Assembly: GCA_020048155.1 (NCBI GenBank)
Contig: JAIFMY010000044.1
Location: 1-33,446, forward strand
Direction: 5' to 3'
Origin: Bacteroidota bacterium
GTDB taxonomy: Bacteria; Bacteroidota; Bacteroidia; Bacteroidales; DYOH01
Length of the DNA: 33,446 bases
A program made the translations under genes and the position numbers. Below, piece by piece: positions 1 to 9,300 of this stretch (the first letter of the stretch is position 1; every line of letters starts with the position of its first letter). The notes below the pieces were generated by a model. It saw only the letters and a program-made list of their open reading frames with translations, searched no databases and was not told the DNA's origin.

Positions 1-122
1 ATATTCAACATGAATCGATGGAACGCCAAAAAGAAATACTGAATAATGCCATGCTGGATTGGCAAGGCAAATACGATCAGATAGACGACATACTTATTAT
101 AGGGATACGAATAGTTGATTAG
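1..122 (+). CDS. SpoIIE-family protein phosphatase, C-terminal fragment (cut by window start)
   Basis: An open frame runs in from the left edge and stops with TAG at 120-122. The visible 39 residues include ERQKEILNNAMLDWQG and end in DQIDDILIIGIRIVD. That pattern (Q-K-E-I-L, then W-x-G, then Q-x-D-D-[IV]-L-[IV]-I-G-[IV]-[RK]) is the usual C-terminus of SpoIIE/PP2C-type serine phosphatases of Bacteroidota, where the DD pair supplies a metal ligand. Such proteins often carry N-terminal TPR or sensor domains, but those lie outside the window and cannot be judged. The family assignment rests on a short tail, so it is likely rather than certain. Confidence 0.7.
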   Translation, partial: IQHESMERQKEILNNAMLDWQGKYDQIDDILIIGIRIVD

Positions 123-192
123 TGCTAAGAAAACCACCTATTTTTTTTGTAAAACAGATATTGCGACACAGAAATAATCTAACAATTCCTCC

Positions 193-240
193 AAAAAAAA
201 AAAAATGGGGCAAAGAATTCTGATAGAATCTTTTGCCCCA
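193..240 (-). terminator. Rho-independent terminator of the def transcript
   Basis: An inverted repeat spans 206-240. The outer stem pairs TGGGGCAAA with TTTGCCCCA, and a second paired stretch follows after two mismatches. Read on the minus strand it is followed by 13 uninterrupted T (193-205). It lies 21 bases past the def stop codon. Confidence 0.85.
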
Positions 241-261
241 CTTTATTAGTAAAAGCTATTT

Positions 262-831
262 TCAAGCTATCTTTTTACGCAGGGGGTTTTTGGTTTTATA
301 TCCAGCCTCGTATTTTCCCTTAGTCATACCAATGAGTTTCGATTTTAGCAAGCTCTTGCGCAAAGGCGAAATTTTATCGGTAAACAGCACACCTTCCAGA
401 TGGTCGTATTCATGCTGAATGATGCGGGCAGGTAAGCCTTCAAAAACATCTTCATGCTCCACCCAGTTTTCGTCTAAGTACTTCATACGTATCTGCGACT
501 CACGTTTTACATCTTCGCGCAAGCCTGGTATGCTCAGGCAACCCTCGTTGTAGGCAACTACTTCACCAAATCGCTCGATAATAACGGGATTGATGAAAAC
601 CTTTTTGAAATCGGCCAATGCAGGATCGTCCTCAGCCAATGGGCTGGCATCTACTATAAAAAGGCGGATTGAAAAATCGACCTGAGGGGCGGCCAAGCCA
701 ATGCCGTCTGCATTGTGCATGGTCTCAAACATATCTGCTATAAGTTGCTGCAGGTTAGGATATTCAGAAGTTATTTCATCTGCTGTTTTGCGAAGCACCT
801 GTGCACCAAAAACGGTAATAGGAAGAATCAT
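262..831 (-). CDS. def: Peptide deformylase
   Basis: This enzyme removes the formyl group from the N-terminal methionine of nascent proteins in the cytoplasm. The 189-residue length is normal. All three family motifs are present: GIGLAAPQ (residues 43-50), EGCLS (96-100, metal ligand Cys98) and QHEYDH (139-144, metal ligands His140 and His144, catalytic Glu141). The gene follows ruvX on the same strand with a 21-base gap and is followed by a strong terminator, so it is the last gene of a ruvX-def unit. The ATG at 831 matches the usual family start (M-I-L-P-I). Confidence 0.97.
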   Translation of the reverse strand: MILPITVFGAQVLRKTADEITSEYPNLQQLIADMFETMHNADGIGLAAPQVDFSIRLFIVDASPLAEDDPALADFKKVFINPVIIERFGEVVAYNEGCLSIPGLREDVKRESQIRMKYLDENWVEHEDVFEGLPARIIQHEYDHLEGVLFTDKISPLRKSLLKSKLIGMTKGKYEAGYKTKNPLRKKIA

Positions 832-852
832 ATCGGTTTACATCTTTTATTA

Positions 853-1275
853 TTATTTACCAAAATTGAGCTTTTCCATATAAGATTGCAGTATGATGGT
901 CGCACTGATGGTATCTACCAGCTCTTTGTTTTGCCTCGCCTTTTTATTCAGTCCGGCATCGAGCATGGTTTGGTGAGCCATTTTAGAAGTAAAACGCTCA
1001 TCGTGCAACTCTATTCTCATTTCGGGAAATTGCTTCTTAAGTTTTCGTACAAAAGGTTCTATGAATCGCCATGCATCCGAAAGTTCGTTGTTCATTTGTT
1101 TGGGCTGCCCCACGACTATTATGTCCACGGTTTCCTTTTTCAGGTAATTGTCCAAAAAAGTATGAATGTCTTTTGAGTGAACTGTGGTGAGCCCATTGGA
1201 TATGATACGAAGAGGATCCGTGACGGCAATTCCTACGCGTTTCTGACCAAAATCTATGCAAAGTATACGTCCCAA
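853..1275 (-). CDS. ruvX: RuvX/YqgF-type Holliday junction resolvase-like protein
   Basis: A 140-residue protein of the YqgF/RuvX RNase H-like family, linked to 16S rRNA 5'-end maturation and to Holliday junction processing. The N-terminus ILCIDFGQKRVGIAVTD holds the first catalytic Asp and the family signature (D-x-G-x-K-R-x-G-x-A). DERFTSKMA in the middle matches the conserved D-E-R-[LF]-T-[ST] segment. A possible third acidic residue is in ELVDTISATIIL near the C-terminus. It lies 21 bases upstream of def and 69 bases downstream of the permease gene, all on the minus strand, so the three may be co-transcribed. Confidence 0.93.
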   Translation of the reverse strand: MGRILCIDFGQKRVGIAVTDPLRIISNGLTTVHSKDIHTFLDNYLKKETVDIIVVGQPKQMNNELSDAWRFIEPFVRKLKKQFPEMRIELHDERFTSKMAHQTMLDAGLNKKARQNKELVDTISATIILQSYMEKLNFGK

Positions 1276-1344
1276 CTAAATCTTATTTAGAATTGTTATA
1301 ATTTGCAAAGATATGGAAACAGAAATTGAAATGCAACACGAAAA

Positions 1345-2592
1345 TTATTCGTAGCGAAGCGCCTCTATCGGATCCAGTTTTGACGCCTTGATAGCAGGCA
1401 GCATACCGGATGCCAAACCTACAATGAAACAAATAACTACGCCACCTATAATCCATATCCAGGGAATAATGAATGGGCTGCCTATGCCCATAGCCACCAG
1501 ATTGCCAATGACTATGCCCAATATGATGCCAAGAAAACCACCTAGCTGACCTATAAGTATAGATTCGAACAAAAATTGCTGTTTGATAACACTGGAAGTA
1601 GCACCTATGGCTTTGCGAATACCAATCTCTCGGGTGCGTTCAGATACCGCCACCAGCATGATATTCATGAGACCTATGGCAGCCCCGAAAAGTGTGATGA
1701 TACCAATGATGGTAGCTGCAAGGGTAATGAATTTTATATTTTCGAGCAACATATTGGCCAGATTGTCGCTTTTGGTGATGTTGAAGTCCGACTCGTCGGT
1801 AGATTTAAGCCCGCGAATAATGCGGAATAAACCTTCGGCCTCTCCTACAGCAGTTTCGAGCAAGGTAGCATCTGGAGGCATGACCCTTATCTGAAAAGAC
1901 ATATTGGGTTGCGAAAAATACTGACGCACATTGCTTACCGGAAGCAAAGCCATTTTGTCCTGGTTGAACCCCATACTAGAGCCCTTTTCCTTCAGCACAC
2001 CTATTACTTTATATTTTCCATTGCCAATAGATATTATTTTATCGAGCGGCGAAGTCTTTTTATCGAAAAGTTTGGAAGCAAGTTGGCTGCCAATGATGGC
2101 CACGTGCATATTGTTCAGAATATCCTGTTCAGTAAAATTTCTACCTATTTCCACTTCATGGCCACCAGTAGTTACCCAATTTTCATCACCACCTATCACG
2201 GTAATGTTTGGATCCGTTTTTTCGCTTTCATACTTTACGGTAGCAATGCCCGAACCAAATACACTTAAAGACACCATAGATGGAAACTCAAATCTGTCTT
2301 TGAATTCGGTAGCCTGGCGATATGATATCGAAGCATGATTTTTTTGTCTGTAGCGCTGGCTACCAATATTTACACGCATTCCACGGCTTTGTAACGAAAA
2401 GGTATTGGCCCCCATGCGGGCAAACTCACTCGAAATAGAACCTTCAATCGCAGAAATAGCAGTAAGAATGCCTACCAATGCCATGATACCTATAGCTATG
2501 ATAGAAATGGTAAGTATAGAACGCAATAAATTGGAGCGTATAGACTGTATTGAAATGGTGAGATTTTCGTAGAATAGACCTGTAGACTTCAT
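1345..2592 (-). CDS. ABC transporter permease, MacB/FtsX type
   Basis: A 415-residue inner-membrane permease. It has one N-terminal transmembrane helix (about residues 20-48, following the NLLRSILT segment typical of MacB-like permeases), a large periplasmic MacB_PCD-type domain (about 50-285) and three C-terminal helices of the FtsX domain containing [19 protein letters not shown]. It ends EALRYE, the classic tail of these permeases. MacB-type systems are mechanotransducers that work with an ATPase and often an outer-membrane channel to export peptides, lipoproteins or drugs. No ATPase or membrane-fusion gene lies next to it here, so the partner must be elsewhere and the substrate is unknown. 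Confidence 0.93.
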   Translation of the reverse strand: MKSTGLFYENLTISIQSIRSNLLRSILTISIIAIGIMALVGILTAISAIEGSISSEFARMGANTFSLQSRGMRVNIGSQRYRQKNHASISYRQATEFKDRFEFPSMVSLSVFGSGIATVKYESEKTDPNITVIGGDENWVTTGGHEVEIGRNFTEQDILNNMHVAIIGSQLASKLFDKKTSPLDKIISIGNGKYKVIGVLKEKGSSMGFNQDKMALLPVSNVRQYFSQPNMSFQIRVMPPDATLLETAVGEAEGLFRIIRGLKSTDESDFNITKSDNLANMLLENIKFITLAATIIGIITLFGAAIGLMNIMLVAVSERTREIGIRKAIGATSSVIKQQFLFESILIGQLGGFLGIILGIVIGNLVAMGIGSPFIIPWIWIIGGVVICFIVGLASGMLPAIKASKLDPIEALRYE

Positions 2593-2639
2593 ACTAATAT
2601 TTTATCAGTTAGAACGAAAGAATAATAATGTACTTCAAG

Positions 2640-2647
2640 CAAATGTA
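2640..2647 (-). promoter_or_regulatory. Candidate -7 element for the permease gene
   Basis: Read on the minus strand this is TACATTTG, an exact match to the Bacteroidota -7 consensus TAnnTTTG. It lies 47 bases upstream of the permease ATG. No good TTTG -33 element is seen at 19-21 bases, so the call is tentative. Confidence 0.3.
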
Positions 2648-3059
2648 TGATGGCAGGCGACACGAAGGTAGTGAAAATTCCGAACTAGTTTTTATAAAAA
2701 TAAAATTATAGCTCATTTTTTTGTTAAACGTTGCATATCCAGGTTAAGGCAGGAAAATGATTTTATTTATATAATCTGCCATTTTGCATTCTAACTCTTA
2801 AAAATCGGCGTGGAATTTAAAAATTACAAATTGTGTTATGCATTTCGTGCACATTTAAATCTTAGCCCCATTTGCATGAGAAAAAATACTCTTCGAAATA
2901 GCGAGCAATCAAAAATGATGGCTATAAATATTGATTTACACAAAATTTTGTATGTATTTGTTTAAATGCACTTTACGATCTTTGTAGTGTTTTTGTAGCA
3001 GTATTTTTAAGTATAAAAACACAGTTGTAGTAGTAAAGTAAGGCCCTTTTTTTAGCATT

Positions 3060-3083
3060 TAGATTTGAAGTAAGGTAGTTTTG
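3060..3083 (+). promoter_or_regulatory. Two tandem candidate -7 elements upstream of the acidic ORF and protease
   Basis: TAGATTTG (3060-3067) and TAGTTTTG (3076-3083) both fit TAnnTTTG. The second would give a leader of roughly 20-25 bases before the ATG at 3113. Neither has a clear TTTG at 19-21 bases upstream. Confidence 0.3.
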
Positions 3084-3112
3084 AAATTATAAAATAATCG
3101 GGGGAAAATGCT

Positions 3113-3319
3113 ATGAACCTAGACGATGATAAGAGAAATAATACATCGGAAGAACTAACGGATGAGGAAATAGAGCAAATAATTGCGAAAAGTAAAGAAG
3201 CCATGTTGGCGCTGAGGAAAATTGTAGAGCATTTTTCACTTTCTCAGAAACAAACTTCAAGCGAGGCAAACAATACTAAAGATGAACCCGAAAATGAAGA
3301 AACAGAAAACAATGAATAA
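3113..3319 (+). CDS. Small acidic hypothetical protein
   Basis: An ORF of 68 residues, rich in Glu, Asp, Asn and Lys, with no Cys, no signal peptide and no membrane segment. The middle (about residues 16-43) should form an amphipathic helix, containing LTDEEIEQIIAKSKEAML. The C-terminal third is low-complexity and acidic. It ends 31 bases before the likely start of the giant protease at 3351 and shares its transcription direction, so it may be the first gene of that transcript. I do not recognise the family. It could be a chance ORF, but its composition and position favour a real small protein. Confidence 0.5.
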   Translation: MNLDDDKRNNTSEELTDEEIEQIIAKSKEAMLALRKIVEHFSLSQKQTSSEANNTKDEPENEETENNE

Positions 3320-3350
3320 TTCTTTTTTATTAATATCTAACACACAAACT

Positions 3351-6300
3351 ATGGCGAAAAGTATACGCATTCAGTTGCTTATAGTAATGCTGGCCTTGTT
3401 TACACAAGCAGCATTGCTGGCCCAGAATCCGCGTGGTGTAGTACCGGGGAAGCTCACGGTAAAAATAGACCAGGCTACATTCGACAAGCTCAACCAAACC
3501 AGAACCTACGTAAATAACAAAGGCATTGCAGTAACAAGCATGCAAGAGTTTGACGAGTTAAACGAAAACTTCAAGGTAGCTCAGTGGGAGAGGGTATTTC
3601 CAGAATCTCCGAAATACGAAGCCCGTCACCGCAAGCATGGGCTACATTTGTGGTATCAAATCAGTTTCGACTCCTCAGTACCAGTTAGTACGGTATTGAA
3701 TTCATTCAAAGGTGCCAAAGGCGTAACATTTGTTGAGCCTAGTTACGAAAAAGAACTTATACCTTATAAGTTTACTCCATTCGAAGGCACCTCACTGAAG
3801 CGTTCTACTTCCAATTTCAACGACCCTATGCTTGCCGAACAATGGCACTACAACAATACAGGCCAGTCTGAAGGTACAGCCGGAGCCGATATCAGGTTGT
3901 TTGATGCTTGGAAAATATCTACCGGTACACCTAACGTAATAGTATCGGTGCATGACGAAGGAGTTGATTTTACTCATGAAGATCTTGCAGCCAATATGTA
4001 CGTAAACATTGATGAGTTCAATGGCGAAGCAGGTGTAGACGACGACAAAAATGGATATGTAGACGATATACATGGTTACAACTTCAGAGCCAACAATGGC
4101 AATATAGTGGGAGAAATGCACGGAACACACGTAGCCGGTACTGTAGCAGCAGTCAACAACAATGGAGTTGGTGTAGCTGGTGTAGCCGGTGGTTCTGGTA
4201 CGGGAGATGGTGTACGCATCATGTCTTGCCAAATTTTTGGTAATGCCAATATTGGTCGCACATATATATACGCTGCTGATAATGGCGCCGTAATTTCTCA
4301 AAACTCTTGGGGATATTCAAACCCGGGTTATGTTGAAGAATCTGTACTTGCAGGTATCGATTATTTTATAGCAGAAGCCGGAAATTACCCAGGTAGCCCT
4401 ATGAAGGGTGGCGTGGTAATATTTGCAGCCGGTAACTCTGATTACGATGCCGAATGGTATCCTCAGTACTACGAAAAAGTAATTGCTGTAGGTTCACTTG
4501 GTCCAAAAGATGAAAAAGCCTATTATTCAAACTTCGGAAATTGGTTAGAAATATCTGCTCCCGGCGGAAACCCTATTACTAATGCAAACCAAAATGTGCT
4601 TAGCACCTTGCCAAAAAACAAATATGGCTGGATGAGTGGCACTTCTATGGCTTGTCCACATGTATCTGGTATTGCAGCACTTATAGTTTCAAAATATGGC
4701 AATGCCTCCTTTACAAACGAAGATTTGCGCAAACACCTGCTTACAGGATACCGCAATATTGACGCCACCATACCCGACCATGTTGGGCTTATGGGTAAAG
4801 GTGCTGCCGATGCTAACATGGCATTGCAGGCCAACGACAATACTGGACCCAATAAGATAACTACCCTTAACGTAATTGGTATTGCTCAGGATTTTGCAAA
4901 AGTAAAATGGACGTCAACAGCCGACCCTAATGACTTAAGTACCGAAATGTATCAGGTACTTTGGAATACAGATTCGATAACCCCCGAAAATATAAGCACT
5001 GCTTACAGCAAATCTATTGAAAAAAGAGTAATGGCAGGCGAAGAGTTGCAAATGGAGATTACAGACCTGATGCCGCTCACCAAATACTATTTTGCTGTTC
5101 GCAGTTTCGACCGTTGGGGCAATGCTTCAGCCCTTTCAAATATAGCGATTGCAAACACCAACTCAGGTCCTAAAATTTTGCTCGATCCACAGACCATTAA
5201 CCTTGAGGTGGATGTACAAAACAGTCCTACCCTATCAAGTTCATTCAACATAAAAAACCTCGACGAAGGTTTACTTAAATGGCATGTAGTGGCACGCCAT
5301 GCTACCTTTAGCCCTGCATGGAATAAAATAGAACGCCCAGATGACGACGACCTGGCTGCAATCATGCGCGCTTATGCCAACCCCAAAATCGTAAAACATA
5401 AAGCTGATATACAAAACAGAATCATAAAGCCTATGGCAATTAATGATACTGAAATGGGCTATACTTCTGCATGGTGGGACATTTATACCATTGGAGAAGA
5501 AGACACATCTATTACCAATAGCGCGGCACTTAAGTTTTATGTTTCGCAGGAAAATGGATTTAACCTTACCACTCTTAGTCTGCTTCTCAACCACGAAGCC
5601 CAATACGGCCCTATGGTCATAGAATTGTATAGTGGTACTTTGGACCAAAAAAACCTGATTCATATTCAGGAATTTAATGCTTGGTCGGCCGGTCCACAAA
5701 GCCATTATGTTCAACTTACCAATCAATTATATTTTGAGCACGGCGAAACATTCTGGGTAGTAGTGCATGCTCCCCGAGGCAGTTTGTACCCGCTTGGTAT
5801 GGGAGGCGAAGATAAACCTGAATACTCTGACAATGCCCTTATGAGTTTCGATCATGGCAAACGCTGGATTCCTATTGAAGAGGCCATCATGGACGACAGA
5901 TATGTGTGGGCATTTACAGCCATGAGCGGCAATATGCATTTGGGCAATTACATTACCTTATCACCAAGCACCGGCGAAACAGTTGGAAATGGTACATCTG
6001 AGGTGAATTTCGAAGTAAATGCATCCGAATTAATAAACGGTGATTACAATGCTCGTCTTGCAGTGCAGTCAAACGATGCAAATGTTCCTTTGGCTTACAC
6101 CGATGTATTCGTGTCTGTAAAAAATCATAAACCCATACTTAATACCGACGATATCGTTGATTTTGGAGTTGTATTTTTAGGTACTAGCAAAACTGTTGAA
6201 ATTCCGGTTAAAAATATTGGCCTTGGCAACTTCAGCGGTTTAAACGGCATTAATCTGATGTTGAGCAACCAAGACTTTGAATTGGTTGGATGGGCTCCTT

Positions 6301-9300
6301 GGTCTATTAGTGCCAAAAGCGAACAGACCATTAAATTCAAATACGCAGCTACCAAACTTGGGAGCAGCAATACCAAAGTCACTCTATCCGACGATAAAGG
6401 GTATGAGTATAGTTTCATGCTATTTGCCGTGGGTGCTGAACCTGCAAAAATTGTAACCAATCCGGTATTTGCCAACTACACTGGAGTTAGCATCGGCGAT
6501 ACCCTTTCAGGTGAATTTATGATAAAAAACATCGGAAACTATCCGCTTAAATATCTTTTGCCTTCCTTCACTGAAAATATTCCTTCTGGAAATAATAATG
6601 AACGTTTTCACAAGTACGGCTATACTACCAACAATGCAGCAACGTACGAATGGAACGATATTTCTGCGACTGGCACTGAGGTGACAGATTTTTTTGCCGA
6701 TACCCGCAACAGATATATGCCCGTTGAGATCGGATTTAGCTTCCCATTTTATGATATGTTGTACGAAAGTATCTACATTACCGACTATGGGGTTTTGTCG
6801 TTCGACACTAACTCTTCGTTCAACCGCATGCCGGGCTCCTTATATAGCCAAGACTCTCCGAATGGTTTCATTTCTGCATTATTCTTCGAGTTGCAAACTG
6901 CTGAAGGATCCCGTATTTTTTATAAACGAGAATCTGGTAAACTGATTGTTCAGTATAATGGTATGTACAACACTTGGAGTGCAGTGGCTCCTTATACATT
7001 CCAGATAGTTATTTTCGATTCGGGTAATGTAAAAATATATGTGAACGACATTGAATCAATAGACTCTTATAGTAGAGAATCATTTTTCTTTGCCATTGAA
7101 GAACCTGAACATCAAGATGGTATAGAGATATCGTCTTATGAAAAACCGATTGAAGTATACAATCAGACTGCATTCGAGTTTATATATCCGGGCATGAATA
7201 TGATTTCGGAAATATCTTCATCAGAAGGCATCATTCAACCAGGTGACTCTACAGTTTTAGACTATACCATTCACACTACAGGTCTCAACCAGGGATTTCA
7301 CAAACAAGCTTTGGGAATACTTAGTAATGACCCATTCAAACCTGTTGACTACCATTACATCAATCTGAATATCACCAAAGGTGGCGTAGCTCAGTTTTTA
7401 CTCAACAAAACAAGTCTCGATTTTGGTAGTGTTTTCCAACATGCACAAACTGGAATGGAAGTATATAGCTCCAACAATAAGACAAAAGATGTAACAATCT
7501 CTTCTGTTGCACTGATGTTTGGCACTCATTTTTCTTTTGAAGGACTAACATCTTTCATACAAAAACCCGGCAACCAAGAATATTTCAAAGTAAAACTTCT
7601 GACTACCGAGTTAGGCAGCTATACAGATACGCTAATTTTCAGTCTGCAATCAGGTTCAACCCGCAAAATTGCATTATCAGGAACTGTGGTTGATGCTCCT
7701 GGCATAACAGTGAACCTGACTACCATTACCGACACCTTGATGAGTGGCAAAAACGTTGCTAAAGGCATTTCAGTGACCAACTCAGGCAAAAATGATCTGA
7801 ACTACTCTATCAGGGGCTTAGACTGGCTGAAACATTCTACATCAGCTACTCCAACAGACGGTGGTCAATACTCATATACTTATAAGAAAAGCACCGAACC
7901 AGATGGTCCTTCATTTAAATGGATCGATATCAGAACTACCGGAACTAAATACGGTGTAATGGAGTTTTTCGATGAACCACAAGACCAAAATGCATGGAAA
8001 CCAATTCCTATTATGTTTGATTTCGAATTCTATGGCGTAAAATACGATACTTTGTATACTAGTGCCAATGGATTGCTTTCGACTCAAAAATGGGATCTTG
8101 TACCTTTCTGGCCAGACTTCATACCTAGCGAAACTGAACCAAACGGATTTATTGCTCCTCTTTGGGCTCAAGGTGGACTGGGAATGACATCTCCGGATGA
8201 TGACAGACCAGCTGTATTCTATCAGCATTTTGCAGACTATACATTGGTTTCATTCATCAATTTGTATAATATGTTTGGCATGGGCGAACCTGTTGATGCA
8301 CAAGTATTCTTGTACAAAGATGGCAGTATGAAATTCCAATATCGCACAAACGGCTGGGATCGCGTATCTAGCCAATCGGTTGTTGGACTTGAAAACCTAG
8401 ATGGCACAGATGGTGAAATGATTTATGCATTCCAGACATTTGACATGAACAACCTGGCTATCATGGTATCTCCTACCCGTATGTACACTCTTGCACCTGC
8501 TGCTAAAAATGTACACAGTCTCACTCTGGATGCTTCAAATCTCAATGGAGGTGATTTTGCAGGCAGCTATGATTTCATTACTAATGTACCAAATAAGGAA
8601 AACCTGAGCAAGAAAGTAAATCTGAATGTAAAAGGCATGCCAGAAATGATGGTAGCCGATAGTTTTGCATTTGGTAAAGTATTGGCATATGAATCTGTAG
8701 ACGAATGGGGCAATCCAGCAATGAAACAATATTACCAGAATTTCAATATTCAAAACTCTGGTAGCGCAAACCTTGAAATCTCCGCCCTGTATTTGGCTAA
8801 CCCAACTGAAACAATGTTGGAAATGCTTATCTACGACCCATGGTCAGGAAATATGTGGGCGCCTGTAGATAACCCTCTATGGCAGCCTATCATGATTACT
8901 CCGGGTCAGTCTATGGAATTCAGACTTACACTTACCCCTACAGGTACCATCACTGCCATACAAGACACCTTGCATGTGGTTTCAAATGCTGTAAATCAGG
9001 AAAAACTTATTCCGGTTTCTGCCACCATTGGTCTTCCTGCAGTTGCAGTAGTTACTCCGAACAAATTCATGCTCGAAGCCAACGATTTCAGTCTGGTAGA
9101 AAATAAAACCTTCTCTGTTGAAAACCAACCAGGAGGCGACCAGCTGACTTTCACCGCTAAAGTGATATACGCCTCGGCAGCAAGCAGCGAAGCGAGTAGC
9201 ATCATAAGCAAGTTTGCAGACAACAAAGCTGTAACTTTAGGCAAAGGAAACGCGAGCAGTAACAGTAGCATAAAATCAACAGCAGATTACAACCGTACAC

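Larger units (their letters stand above)
2593..3112. other. Divergent intergenic region, AT-rich, no gene seen
   Basis: These 520 bases separate the minus-strand permease from the plus-strand acidic ORF and protease. The region is very AT-rich and holds candidate -7 elements for both directions (2640-2647 minus, 3060-3067 and 3076-3083 plus). I see no convincing coding frame, RNA gene or repeat in it. Confidence 0.6.

Noticed and set aside
715-1176. Plus-strand 153-codon frame opposite def and ruvX
   Set aside because: Both minus-strand genes have complete conserved motifs here; the plus frame is a reverse-complement shadow.
2957-2984. Promoter formed by TTTG at 2957-2960 and GATCTTTG at 2977-2984
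   Set aside because: The spacer is 16 bases instead of 19-21, and the second box lacks the TA of TAnnTTTG.
3282-3350. Upstream extension of the giant protease to the ATG at 3282
   Set aside because: It would put 23 polar residues before a clear signal peptide and overlap the acidic ORF; the ATG at 3351 is the better start.
3792-4301. Antisense 169-codon frame inside the protease gene
   Set aside because: It lies opposite the conserved S8 catalytic domain and its Ile/Tyr/Cys-rich translation resembles no protein; it is a shadow frame.
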